Assembly (NCBI RefSeq): GCF_007971025.1
Contig: NZ_CP042436.1
Location: 1,488,001 to 1,552,000 of the forward strand
Reading direction: 5' to 3'
From: Mucilaginibacter ginsenosidivorans
GTDB lineage: Bacteria > Bacteroidota > Bacteroidia > Sphingobacteriales > Sphingobacteriaceae
Length of the DNA stretch: 64,000 nucleotides
A model generated the notes under the pieces. It was not told the origin of the DNA, did not search any database, and saw only the letters and a list, made by a program, of their open reading frames with translations. The position numbers and the translations under genes are program-made. Below are positions 17,130 through 26,118 of this stretch, piece by piece (position 1 is the stretch's first letter; each line of letters starts with the position of its first letter).

Positions 17130-18313
17130 AGTGCTGGAAATGAAAGCGTAAATAAAGTGCCCTGATTCACTTGGCTTTTAAAGTCGACCTCGCCGTTCAT
17201 CAAACAAGTATATCTTGCTACGATATTCAAGCCTAAGCCAGTCCCCGGAATAGTTCCCGTATTGTGTGCCCTGAAAAATGCTTCGAATAAATGCTTCTGA
17301 TCCGCTTCGGGTATGCCGATGCCATTGTCTTTAATGGTTATTCTACAGATTTGAGCTTCTATCTCGGTGTTGAATTCAATAAATGTATTTTCACCAGAAT
17401 ATTTTATGGCGTTGCTGATCAAATTAAAAATGCAATTTTTTAAGAGATTCCGGTCAAGCCTGACCATATTATCCGTGCCGGTATGCTGATAAATAATGTT
17501 TTGATTTTGTTTGGCAATCATCTGCATTTGTTCGGTGATTTCTTCCCCAAATTCTACAAGGTCAAAGCGGTTAAAGTTTGGTTCTACTTTTCCGATTTCC
17601 AGTTTTTCCAATGAAAGGAATTCATTTAACACACTGGTTAAGTTCCCGACAGCATTCTTTATTTTTCCTACATGTTTCCGGATGCGACCGGTGTCCGGGA
17701 CCAGGGCATATTTATCAATTAAAGAAACAGATAGCTGTATCGCACTCAAAGGTGTCCTGAACTCATGTGAAGCCATCGACACGAACCGGCTCTTCAACAG
17801 CCCTAATTCTTTTTCTTTTTCCAGGGACAAACTCACTTCTTCCTTCGAACGTCGCAATTGCTCGACAATATTATTTAATGTCAGGGTGCGCTCTTTAACC
17901 TGCTCTTCCAATTGAACAGCAAGGTTTTTAAGCTTATCCTCCGCTTCTTTCCGGGGGCTGAGATCATGTATAAATCCGGTGTAAATTATCCCTTCAGCCA
18001 ATTGAACTTCGCTTACGGCCAGCCTGAAAGGGAAAACGTTCCCGTCTTTTTTTAACCCGGTCACCTCCCTTCCTGTACCGATAATGTGCGGTATGCCGGT
18101 TTGCTGATAACGCTGAAGATAGGTATCGTGCCTGTCTTTATCCGGCGATTGCATCAGCATGGATAGGTTGTTCCCGATCACTTCTTCCGGCGAATAACCA
18201 AAAAGTTTACATGCCGATGGGTTGATCAGTTCGACGACGCCATTCTCAGTTATTGTAATAATACCGTCGATCGCATTTTGAATAATTGCATTTAATAACG
18301 GAGCATTTTCCAT
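17126..18313 (-). CDS. FixL-like heme-PAS oxygen-sensing histidine kinase
   Basis: 395 residues, no membrane helix. The PAS domain (about 8-125) keeps each key residue of Bradyrhizobium FixL at the same spacing: His62 (heme ligand, H200 in FixL, in RHDTY), Arg68 (R206), His76 (H214) and Arg82 (R220, contacts bound O2, in IIGTGR). A coiled linker (125-170) precedes HisKA with phospho-acceptor His183 (ASHEFRTPLS) and a HATPase domain with NLISNAIKYS, DNGIGIPEA and GTGLGLNIV. FixL kinases are active without O2 and inhibited by O2 binding. Upstream overlapping partner of the receiver-CRP gene. Heme binding is predicted, not proven. Confidence 0.88.
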   Translation of the reverse strand: MENAPLLNAIIQNAIDGIITITENGVVELINPSACKLFGYSPEEVIGNNLSMLMQSPDKDRHDTYLQRYQQTGIPHIIGTGREVTGLKKDGNVFPFRLAVSEVQLAEGIIYTGFIHDLSPRKEAEDKLKNLAVQLEEQVKERTLTLNNIVEQLRRSKEEVSLSLEKEKELGLLKSRFVSMASHEFRTPLSAIQLSVSLIDKYALVPDTGRIRKHVGKIKNAVGNLTSVLNEFLSLEKLEIGKVEPNFNRFDLVEFGEEITEQMQMIAKQNQNIIYQHTGTDNMVRLDRNLLKNCIFNLISNAIKYSGENTFIEFNTEIEAQICRITIKDNGIGIPEADQKHLFEAFFRAHNTGTIPGTGLGLNIVARYTCLMNGEVDFKSQVNQGTLFTLSFPAL

Positions 18314-18549
18314 GTGGTCAGGAATTTCTATTTCTTCTGGTTCTAAACCGGCAATCAGTTCATGCTACAACCGGGGTCGGTGGTCATTTTTAAGCGCCGC
18401 CGCATTAAATCGTTTAAAGCCGGCGTTTGGCTATATTTCCCGATACGGGCCGTATATAAGAGGATAAAGACCCGGTGTGTTCCACCAATTTTATCAAATG
18501 GTTAACCGCTTTGTTTTTGATTTAATTTCAGGGGCCTATTAGTCTTTCG

Positions 18550-19242
18550 CTATAAACCATCATCTTCAATCAGTTTCATTAACATTACTTCGTTCATAAT
18601 CATCATCCTTCTACCGGTAATGGTGGCTAATCCCTTCTCCGTGAAGTCGTTGATGGTCCGGAATAAGGATTCATAAACCGCGCCTGAATAAGACGCAAGA
18701 TCCTGCCGGGTTATCTCAACATTCACAAAGCCATGTTCATTCAGCCCAAATTGGTTTTTAAGGCTAATCAAAGCCTGGGCAACCCTTCCTCTCACAGACA
18801 TATGTGCCTGGTTCCGCATCCTTTTTTCTGATTCCTGCAACTCATTCGCAAAAAAATGCATCATTTTGATACTCAACTGGTGATTAACATTTAATGAAGT
18901 ATTAAAAAAATCCATATCTACATAGCAAACCAAAGATTGATCGATCGCTGTGGCAGATACAGGATAGGTTGGTTGATTGCCTAATCCGAGATGGCCAATA
19001 ATATCGCCGTCCTTTGCAAACCTTAAAATCACCTCTTTTTCTTTAGTCCATCTTTTATGAACCTTTAGATTCCCGCTTGCGACAAAGAAAATGCCCTTAA
19101 CCGGATCGCCTTCCTTAAACAAAAGTTGTCCTCTTTTAACAAGAATATTTTTTTTGTTTAGGCCAATTGCGGGTAGCCAATCCTTTAAACAGGACTGGCA
19201 TAAAAAACAACCGCCCGGACCACATAAATGGTTATTCGTCAT
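18550..19242 (-). CDS. Crp/Fnr-family regulator with an N-terminal cysteine cluster
   Basis: 230 residues from the ATG at 19242 (a TTG eight codons upstream is unlikely). The cyclic-nucleotide-binding-like domain (about 28-140) is followed by a winged helix (about 155-225, TRQDLASYSGAVYESLFRTIN). Residues 7-18 carry four cysteines (CGPGGCFLCQSC, spacing C-x4-C-x2-C), with another Cys in the beta barrel (SLVCYVD). Enterobacterial FNR binds a [4Fe-4S] cluster through three N-terminal and one internal Cys, so an O2- or NO-sensitive cluster is possible here, though the spacing differs. On the same strand and next to the FixL-like pair but 236 bases away. Confidence 0.8.
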   Translation of the reverse strand: MTNNHLCGPGGCFLCQSCLKDWLPAIGLNKKNILVKRGQLLFKEGDPVKGIFFVASGNLKVHKRWTKEKEVILRFAKDGDIIGHLGLGNQPTYPVSATAIDQSLVCYVDMDFFNTSLNVNHQLSIKMMHFFANELQESEKRMRNQAHMSVRGRVAQALISLKNQFGLNEHGFVNVEITRQDLASYSGAVYESLFRTINDFTEKGLATITGRRMMIMNEVMLMKLIEDDGL

Positions 19243-19395
19243 TGAAGTTTTAGCTGTTCCTAACAATAATAAGTATAAAATTTCTAAATATCATAAACAT
19301 TGCGCATGAAATACTAATTTAACAATAATATGATATTTGACAATTTTAACATTGCCTGTGCAATATAAAAATCACTCATAAAGGGAATTAATTTG

Positions 19396-19403
19396 TAAGT
19401 TTG
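19396..19403 (+). promoter_or_regulatory. -7 promoter element (TAAGTTTG) of the ClC gene
   Basis: Matches TAnnTTTG exactly, 56 bases before the ATG of the ClC gene, in an A/T-rich intergenic region shared with the divergent Crp/Fnr gene. No clear -33 element at standard spacing. Confidence 0.45.
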
Positions 19404-19459
19404 CAACAGTATTACAAACCCGACATAACATAAGAATCATCAATAGTATTTGTCTTAAA

Positions 19460-21325
19460 ATGAAGCATCCTAATCATATCCCCATCTCCCCGATACTGTC
19501 TTCTATCGACAACGAGGCTCAGTCTACAAATGACAGTCTGCAATTAAAAAAAAGATTATTACGTATTTCAGGGTTGTCTATTTTGGTAGCCATTGCCATC
19601 AGCCTGATCGCAAAGTTTTTGGTCATACTGATCAATATTGTAACCAATCTGTCTTTTTACAGATCACTAGAATCAGTGTTCCATAGCCCCGCCGATAATC
19701 AATTGGGATTATGGGTGATCTTTGTACCGGCAATTGGCGGCGTTTTAGTTGGCCTGATGGCATTATACGGTTCTAAAGCAATTCGGGGGCACGGCATACC
19801 CGAAGCAATGGAACAGATACTGACCAATCAAAGCAGGATCAAACCTTCTATCGCCTTTTTAAAACCTATATCTTCTGCTATAGCCATCGGAACGGGCGGT
19901 CCCTTCGGCGCCGAAGGCCCGATCATAGCAACCGGCGGCGCCTTAGGTTCTACGCTGGGCCAGCTCTTTAAGATATCTTCCAATGAACGCAAGATCATAC
20001 TTGCTGCCGGTGCTACGGCCGGTATGGCTGCCATATTTGGCACGCCGATCGCAGGGGTATTCTTAGCCATAGAATTATTGCTATTTGAATTTTCACCCCG
20101 GTCCATTCTCCCGGTTGCGCTGGCTTGTATTACCGGCGCTGCAGGTCATCATTTATTATTTGGCACAGGCCCGGTATTTCCGATGCCTGATTTAAAGATT
20201 CCCAACAACGGCGCTTTGGCCATCTATAGCAGCATTGGATTAGTGATCGGATTCCTTTCATTAGGCGTGACTAAGATTGTTTATTTCATAGAAGACATCT
20301 TTGAAAAATTACCGGTTCATTGGATGTGGTGGCCGGCAATAGGTGGTTTAGCGGTTGGACTGATCGGTTTCTTTGCCCCCAAAACGCTGGGTGTCGGGTA
20401 TGATAATATCATTAGTATCCTTTCGGGGACTTTGAGTGTGATCGTTATTTTACGATTGTTTCTTTTTAAATTCCTTTCCTGGGCAATCGCGTTGGGAAGT
20501 GGCACTTCCGGTGGAACACTGGCACCATTGCTTACCATAGGCGGAGCGGCCGGAGCACTTACAGGAGCGCTGATTTTAACCCTATTCCCCGATTCAGGTA
20601 TCACGATTCCCATGACCGCGTTGATTGGAATGTCTTCGATGTTCGCAGGGGCTTCGAGAGCCTACCTCACGAGTATCACCTTCGCATTGGAATCCACCGG
20701 GCAGTTTCATGCCTTATTACCATTATTAGGTGCTTGTACAGCTGCCTATATTGTTTCTTTCTTTTTGATGGAAAATACGATCATGACAGAAAAGATCGCG
20801 CGGAGAGGGGTGCTTACGCCGGATTCCTATGAACCTGATATACTGGGAAAACTAACGGTGGCACAGGTAATCAAGGATACGGCTACAATTCTTGACCCCG
20901 GACAAACGATCCGTGAAGTCAGGGATTGGCTAAAAACAAACAAAATTCAGGACAAATATTTTATTACGGCCGACAAAAAAGGTAATTATCTGGGGATCGT
21001 AACCCTGCAGGATATCAACCGGCACGATATAGAATCGGAATCATTGTTAAACGCGATCATCCACACCGGAACTCATGCCGTTGATAAAACGGACAGCCTT
21101 CGGAAAGCAGTGGAGTTGCTGTCAAAAGGAACGTTAGAAGTACTGCCGGTGATAATGGATCACCAGGTCATAGGTTTATTAAGCCATCAGGATATTATTG
21201 ATACTTATAAATCGCACCAAGATGAAAATGAAATAGTAAACACACAGATTTCATTGAAGCGGCAAAGGTTAAAAGTATTGGCTCATGGAAAAGGATTATT
21301 CAGTGCCCGTAAAAAAAGCAAATGA
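19460..21325 (+). CDS. ClC-family chloride channel/antiporter with a CBS pair
   Basis: 621 residues. The ClC membrane core (about 30-445) shows the ion-path motifs in order: GHGIPEAM (GSGIP region), GAEGPI (GxEGP with the gating Glu) and GSGTSGGTLAPLL (GxFxP region). A CBS-domain pair occupies about 465-595 and probably binds an adenine nucleotide to regulate transport. The cytoplasmic tail is basic. Bacterial ClC proteins exchange Cl- or F-/NO3- for protons; the ion selectivity cannot be assigned from the motif (His replaces Ser in GSGIP). Divergent from the Crp/Fnr gene. Confidence 0.9.
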   Translation: MKHPNHIPISPILSSIDNEAQSTNDSLQLKKRLLRISGLSILVAIAISLIAKFLVILINIVTNLSFYRSLESVFHSPADNQLGLWVIFVPAIGGVLVGLMALYGSKAIRGHGIPEAMEQILTNQSRIKPSIAFLKPISSAIAIGTGGPFGAEGPIIATGGALGSTLGQLFKISSNERKIILAAGATAGMAAIFGTPIAGVFLAIELLLFEFSPRSILPVALACITGAAGHHLLFGTGPVFPMPDLKIPNNGALAIYSSIGLVIGFLSLGVTKIVYFIEDIFEKLPVHWMWWPAIGGLAVGLIGFFAPKTLGVGYDNIISILSGTLSVIVILRLFLFKFLSWAIALGSGTSGGTLAPLLTIGGAAGALTGALILTLFPDSGITIPMTALIGMSSMFAGASRAYLTSITFALESTGQFHALLPLLGACTAAYIVSFFLMENTIMTEKIARRGVLTPDSYEPDILGKLTVAQVIKDTATILDPGQTIREVRDWLKTNKIQDKYFITADKKGNYLGIVTLQDINRHDIESESLLNAIIHTGTHAVDKTDSLRKAVELLSKGTLEVLPVIMDHQVIGLLSHQDIIDTYKSHQDENEIVNTQISLKRQRLKVLAHGKGLFSARKKSK

Positions 21326-21418
21326 TATTGTAAGTGCACCTGTATATAGTAGCCATTTTATATCGGATTTTTCGCTTTTTTAAAAAATGGACCAGTCACT
21401 GGTTTCCGGCGCCCATAC

Positions 21419-21916
21419 TTAAGTATTGATCTTTCCATTCCCGGCCATAAATGTCTTTATGTTTTGCTCAATAATGGTATTGATCAGCTGATCCGCGTTC
21501 ATTTCTGAACCGATAAGATCTTCCAGCGTAATTTTATCCAGCAGATTATCAATGGTGATCTGCACCATTTGCCAGAGGGAACGTATCGAGCAATCCACCG
21601 AATTGGTACAGAATTTAAGGATGCCGGAGTAATCTTCGCAGAATGCTTTTTCAAACAAGGAACCTCCCAATATTTTTAAGGCCTCGTTAATGTTGATCTG
21701 GGCAGCGGGACGCGAAAGGATATAGCCGCCCTTATTCCCCGGTGTACTATTGATATAGCCGGCCATGCGGAGCATACGGGTAAGTTTGGCTACATAGGGT
21801 GTGGACAGGCCTTCGGCAAAACTTAAAGCCTGGATAGTCATACCGTCCCGCTCGCGGCACTTTGCAATCCTTAACAGGACCCGCAAACCATATTCCTCTT
21901 GTGAAGTTATTTTCAT
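21419..21916 (-). CDS. Rrf2-family regulator next to the suf operon (IscR-like)
   Basis: 165 residues: winged helix with NKGGYILSR in the wing, and cysteines C-x9-C-x5-C (FCEDYSGILKFC ... VDCSIRS) where IscR holds a [2Fe-2S] cluster. Lies 80 bases downstream of sufT on the same strand, so it could be the last gene of the suf operon and a feedback regulator of Fe-S assembly, as IscR/SufR are elsewhere. The Cys spacing differs from the other three Rrf2 proteins of this window. Confidence 0.85.
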   Translation of the reverse strand: MKITSQEEYGLRVLLRIAKCRERDGMTIQALSFAEGLSTPYVAKLTRMLRMAGYINSTPGNKGGYILSRPAAQININEALKILGGSLFEKAFCEDYSGILKFCTNSVDCSIRSLWQMVQITIDNLLDKITLEDLIGSEMNADQLINTIIEQNIKTFMAGNGKINT

Positions 21917-21996
21917 AAGTCATTCCTGAAAAACAGGCTTTTCAAGCTTTCAAAATTATTCAATTTTAAATGATATTCATCCGGTGTGTTCAATCG

Positions 21997-22311
21997 TTAC
22001 AAAAGGCCCAATTCAAGTTTGGCTGTTTCTGACATCATATCGCTATCCCATGGCGGATCCCAGGTGACAATCACAATGACCTCATTTACGCCTTCAATGG
22101 CTCTTACTTTTTGTTCCACCTCCACCGGGATATCCTGGGCAGACGGACAACTCGGTGCCGTCAGCGTCATCACGATCTGAACATTATTATAGGGTGGCAG
22201 GATTTCCGTTTCATAAATTAGCCCCAGCTCATAAATGCTTACCGGTATCTCCGGATCGTAGATGGTCTGCAGGCAATCGATCACTTTTTGTTTCAATACA
22301 TTGTCATCCAT
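21997..22311 (-). CDS. sufT: SufT-like MIP18-family Fe-S assembly factor
   Basis: 104 residues, the DUF59/MIP18 fold. YDPEIPVSIYELGLIYE, TLTAPSCPSAQDIP (conserved Cys) and VTWDPPWDSDMMSE are typical of SufT. SufT helps mature Fe-S proteins under high demand. It follows sufE by 10 bases in the suf operon. Two more distant MIP18 proteins are encoded at 36131-36454 and 61619-61951. Confidence 0.9.
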   Translation of the reverse strand: MDDNVLKQKVIDCLQTIYDPEIPVSIYELGLIYETEILPPYNNVQIVMTLTAPSCPSAQDIPVEVEQKVRAIEGVNEVIVIVTWDPPWDSDMMSETAKLELGLL

Positions 22312-22321
22312 AACTTATAGG

Positions 22322-22756
22322 TTAAATATGAATTATTTTAAAGGCCCTGGCATAATCTTTCATTTGCGCAATCATCGCGCGCAGGCCGTTTGAACGGGTT
22401 TGCGCCAAATGGACATGCATCCCTATCTTTTCGATGAATTCCAGCCGGGCATTTAAAATGCTGTCCGGTGCTTGTCCCGACAATACCTCAATCAGCATAC
22501 TTACCAGGCCCTTTACGATAACCGCATCGCTGTCTGCTTTAAAGAAAACCTTATCGTCCTGATAAGATGCCACCAGCCAAACCGTCGACTGGCAGCCTTT
22601 GATCTTTTTATCTTCCGTTTTGAACTGCTCATCTAAAGCCGGCAGCTTCTTCCCTAACTCGATGATATATTCATATTTCTCCTCCCAGGTATCCAGGAAA
22701 GAAAATGATTCAATAAATGCTTCTTCAATTGCTGCAATATCCTTTTCCATTTTCAC
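22322..22756 (-). CDS. sufE: Cysteine desulfuration protein SufE
   Basis: 144 residues. Accepts sulfane sulfur from SufS on its Cys in KKIKGCQSTVWL (about residue 51) and passes it to SufBCD. The start is GTG at 22756 (overlapping the sufS stop as GTGA) or ATG two codons later. Normal length, all family blocks present. Confidence 0.93.
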   Translation of the reverse strand: MKMEKDIAAIEEAFIESFSFLDTWEEKYEYIIELGKKLPALDEQFKTEDKKIKGCQSTVWLVASYQDDKVFFKADSDAVIVKGLVSMLIEVLSGQAPDSILNARLEFIEKIGMHVHLAQTRSNGLRAMIAQMKDYARAFKIIHI

Positions 22757-23997
22757 GATAACATTTTAATAGCTTTTCGTAAGCCTGCAACCAGCGCGTC
22801 AATTTCTTCGGTTGTATTATAAACTGCAAACGAAGCCCTCACCGTTCCGGGAATACCAAAGCGTTTCATCAGCGGCTGCGTACAATGATGCCCGGTCCTG
22901 ACGGCAATCCCCTGATTATCCAGTAAGATCCCGATATCCTGCGGATGAAGGCCCTTTATGATAAAAGAGATCACGCTCGCTTTCTCTTTTGCATTTCCGA
23001 TAATGGTTAATCCGGGGATCGCTTCAAGCTGTTCGGTGGCATAGCTTAATAACGCCGCTTCATGTTGCCTTATTTGGTTCCTGCCATGTTTTTTAATGAA
23101 ATCTATCGCGGATTTTAAGGCGATGGCATCCGCTATATTCGGTGTCCCCGCCTCATATTTATAGGGAAGCTCGTTGTAGGTCGTATACGCAAAAGTCACC
23201 TCTTTTATCATTTCACCGCCACCATGAAAAACCGGCATATGATTTAGCAGTTCCTTTTTGCCATACAGTACACCAATGCCGGTAGGGCCATACAGCTTAT
23301 GCCCCGAAAAAGCAAAGAAATCGCAATCCATGTCCTGCACATTAATATCAAGATGAACTGCCGATTGAGCCCCGTCGATCAAAACCAGTGCGCCGGCCCG
23401 GTGTGCGGCCCGGATGATCTCTTTTACCGGATTAACAGTGCCCAGCGCGTTAGATACCTGCGTGACAGCGACCAGCTTGGTCCGTGTAGTCAGCAGATCC
23501 AGGTACGCCGGCATGGAAAGCTCACCATTATCCATAACCGGGATGACTTTTAGTTCGGCACCCTTTTCTTTACACAGGATCTGCCAGGGCACAATATTGG
23601 AATGGTGCTCCATTTCAGAGATGATGATCTCGTCGCCTGCAATAATGTTTGCCCGCCCCCAGGTATAAGCCACCAGGTTAATTCCTTCGGTGGTACCACG
23701 GGTAAAAATGATCTCATCGGCAGAGGCCGCCCCAATAAATTCTTGTAATGCTGTACGGGAGTCCTCGTAAGCTGCTGTGGCTTCTTCAGCCAGGGTATGT
23801 ATGCCCCGGTGGATATTTGCATTATATCCGCAGTAGTATTGACTGATGGCGTCAATTACAGCCTGCGGTTTTTGGGTGGTCGCTGCGTTATCCAGATAAA
23901 TCAACGGACGACCCTTAACCATACGGCTTAGGATAGGAAACTGTAGCCGGATCGCCGTGATATCCAAACGGTCCGTTGATGTGCCTGCCAAAATCAT
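22753..23997 (-). CDS. sufS: Cysteine desulfurase SufS
   Basis: 414 residues, group II desulfurase. The PLP Lys is in FSGHKLYGPTGIG, and the persulfide Cys in RTGHHCTQPLM near residue 365. It releases alanine from cysteine and hands sulfur to SufE. Overlaps sufD and sufE by 4 bases each, so the three are translationally coupled. Confidence 0.95.
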   Translation of the reverse strand: MILAGTSTDRLDITAIRLQFPILSRMVKGRPLIYLDNAATTQKPQAVIDAISQYYCGYNANIHRGIHTLAEEATAAYEDSRTALQEFIGAASADEIIFTRGTTEGINLVAYTWGRANIIAGDEIIISEMEHHSNIVPWQILCKEKGAELKVIPVMDNGELSMPAYLDLLTTRTKLVAVTQVSNALGTVNPVKEIIRAAHRAGALVLIDGAQSAVHLDINVQDMDCDFFAFSGHKLYGPTGIGVLYGKKELLNHMPVFHGGGEMIKEVTFAYTTYNELPYKYEAGTPNIADAIALKSAIDFIKKHGRNQIRQHEAALLSYATEQLEAIPGLTIIGNAKEKASVISFIIKGLHPQDIGILLDNQGIAVRTGHHCTQPLMKRFGIPGTVRASFAVYNTTEEIDALVAGLRKAIKMLS

Positions 23998-25307
23998 AAA
24001 CTTTGAATAGATAGACGTTTTGAAATGAGTTGCGTAATATAAGCCCGTAGCGGTTCGGGCTTCACCTGATTGATAATATCCAGTGCGAAGGCCTGTAACA
24101 GGAGCGCCCTGGCATCCGCCTTTGGAATGCCCCTCGCCGTCAGATAAAACAAGGCATTTTCATCCAGTTGCCCTACCGTACATCCATGTGAGCATTTTAC
24201 GTCATCGGCAAATATTTCGAGCTGCGGTTTAGTATTGATGGTAGCTTCATCCGCTAACAGCACATTTTTATTGGTTTGGTAGGCATTGGTCTTTTGCGCG
24301 TCGGGGCGTACCATGATCTTGCCGTTGAAGACTCCGGTAGCCTGACCGTCCAGAATACCTTTGTAATATTCATTGCTCAGACAGTTCGGCTGCGTATGAT
24401 CTACCAGCGTATGGTTATCGGCATGGGTATGTCCGTTTAAAATATACAAGCCATATAAATGGGCTTCATTTTCAGAGGCCTCCATAACCACATGCAAGTT
24501 GTTACGAATGATTTCCCCGCTCAGCGTCACCGTAACGGCATGTACATAACTGTTACCGATCTGGCGGATATGTGTGGTACTGACCTGGCTCGCGGTAACT
24601 GCATCTTCCTGGATTTTGTAATATTCCAGCTTAGCTTCCCTATCAATCACTATTTCCATTACCTGGTTGGTAAAACTATCCGACGCGCCAAGGGTATGAT
24701 AGGTTTCTACTAACTGCAATTTTGCGTTTCGTTCAATGATGACCAGGCTGCGCGGCTGGGCAAGCACCGGGCTTTGCCGCGCATCTGAAATGTTGTAGAT
24801 ATATATTGGCTGTTGTAACAACTGCTCTTTGGCAATATGGACAAAAACGCCGTCCTGTATAAAGGAGGTATTCAGCGCATGAACCCCGTCTGCGATAGAG
24901 GTGCCGCTCTTCCCGAGATGTTCCCTCACCAGCTCTTTATAAATACCGTTTGCAGCCTCTTCCAATGGCAATACAGTAAGCTGGCTTTTTGGCGAACGGA
25001 TAGTTGACAGCGCGGGGCTGAACCGGCCGTTCAAAAATACCAGCTCGTTAGCCTGCAGGTAGCCAGGCAACCTGACTGCATCTATAGCTGCTGATTCAAG
25101 CTGTGCTTCCGGTATAAGTGCTGCTAAATAAGCGGGATTGTCAAACAACCCGCTGATGCCGGTATATTTCCATTCTTCATTACGCCTGGTTGGAAGCCCG
25201 GTTTGCTCAAAAGCCTCGAAGCCCTGCAGTCTGAGCCGGGCAACCGGGCCTTCCGGCCCCCTTGTCTTTAGCTGTTCAAAGCTATCTTTTATGTACGCTA
25301 AATTCAT
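23994..25307 (-). CDS. sufD: Fe-S scaffold subunit SufD
   Basis: 437 residues with the right-handed beta-helix of SufB/SufD and the conserved KCSHGCTVGQLD block, holding the His used for cluster assembly at the SufB-SufD interface, followed by LFYLTARGIPKADA. Part of the SufBC2D scaffold. 23 bases after sufC. Confidence 0.94.
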   Translation of the reverse strand: MNLAYIKDSFEQLKTRGPEGPVARLRLQGFEAFEQTGLPTRRNEEWKYTGISGLFDNPAYLAALIPEAQLESAAIDAVRLPGYLQANELVFLNGRFSPALSTIRSPKSQLTVLPLEEAANGIYKELVREHLGKSGTSIADGVHALNTSFIQDGVFVHIAKEQLLQQPIYIYNISDARQSPVLAQPRSLVIIERNAKLQLVETYHTLGASDSFTNQVMEIVIDREAKLEYYKIQEDAVTASQVSTTHIRQIGNSYVHAVTVTLSGEIIRNNLHVVMEASENEAHLYGLYILNGHTHADNHTLVDHTQPNCLSNEYYKGILDGQATGVFNGKIMVRPDAQKTNAYQTNKNVLLADEATINTKPQLEIFADDVKCSHGCTVGQLDENALFYLTARGIPKADARALLLQAFALDIINQVKPEPLRAYITQLISKRLSIQSL

Positions 25308-25330
25308 GATACCTTTTTATTAATCGCCAT

Positions 25331-26095
25331 TTATAAAGATTCGGCCAAACCGGCTTCCTCTTTGATGAAATCGTACCCCTTTTGTTCAATTTCCAGGGCA
25401 AGTTCTTTAGTGCCCGACCGGACGATCTGCCCGTTATACAGCACATGCACAAAATCAGGTTCCAGGTAGTCCAGTAAACGCTGGTAATGCGTGATGACCA
25501 GCAGGGAATTATCCTTCGTGCGCAATTGGTTAATGCCGGCGGCGACTATACGCAGCGCATCGATATCTAAACCGGAATCCATTTCATCAAGGATCGTCAG
25601 CCTCGGCTCCAGCATCGCCATCTGGAAGATCTCATTACGTTTTTTTTCGCCGCCGGAAAAGCCCTCGTTGATCGAACGGCTCAACAGGGACTGATCGATC
25701 TGCAGCATGGCCATTTTTTCTTTCATTAGCTTCATAAAAGCTACCGCATCCAGCGGTTCCTGTCCGAGGTATTTCCGCTTTTCATTGACCGCTGCTTTAA
25801 TAAAATTGGTGGTACTGACGCCGGGAATTTCTACCGGGTATTGAAACGCAAGAAACAAGCCCTCGTGTGCCCTGTCCTCCGGCAGCATCGGCAACAGGTC
25901 TTTGCCTAAAAAGCTCACCGATCCTTCGGTTACCTCATAAGCCTCCCTTCCCGCCAATACCGCAGCCAGGGTACTTTTGCCGGAGCCGTTTGGCCCCATA
26001 ATAGCATGCACTTCTCCCGGACGGATGTTCAGGCTGATCCCTTTCAGGATTTGTTTACCCTCAATTGAGGCATGTATATTTGTTATTGATAACAT
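25331..26095 (-). CDS. sufC: Suf ATPase SufC
   Basis: 254-residue ABC ATPase: Walker A GPNGSGKST, ABC signature FSGGEKKRNEI, Walker B LTILDEMDSGLD and the switch His in VITHYQ. Powers conformational change of the SufBCD scaffold. Lies 23 bases after sufB. Confidence 0.96.
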   Translation of the reverse strand: MLSITNIHASIEGKQILKGISLNIRPGEVHAIMGPNGSGKSTLAAVLAGREAYEVTEGSVSFLGKDLLPMLPEDRAHEGLFLAFQYPVEIPGVSTTNFIKAAVNEKRKYLGQEPLDAVAFMKLMKEKMAMLQIDQSLLSRSINEGFSGGEKKRNEIFQMAMLEPRLTILDEMDSGLDIDALRIVAAGINQLRTKDNSLLVITHYQRLLDYLEPDFVHVLYNGQIVRSGTKELALEIEQKGYDFIKEEAGLAESL

Positions 26096-26118
26096 AATTC
26101 TTTTTTTATTTTTTTTGA

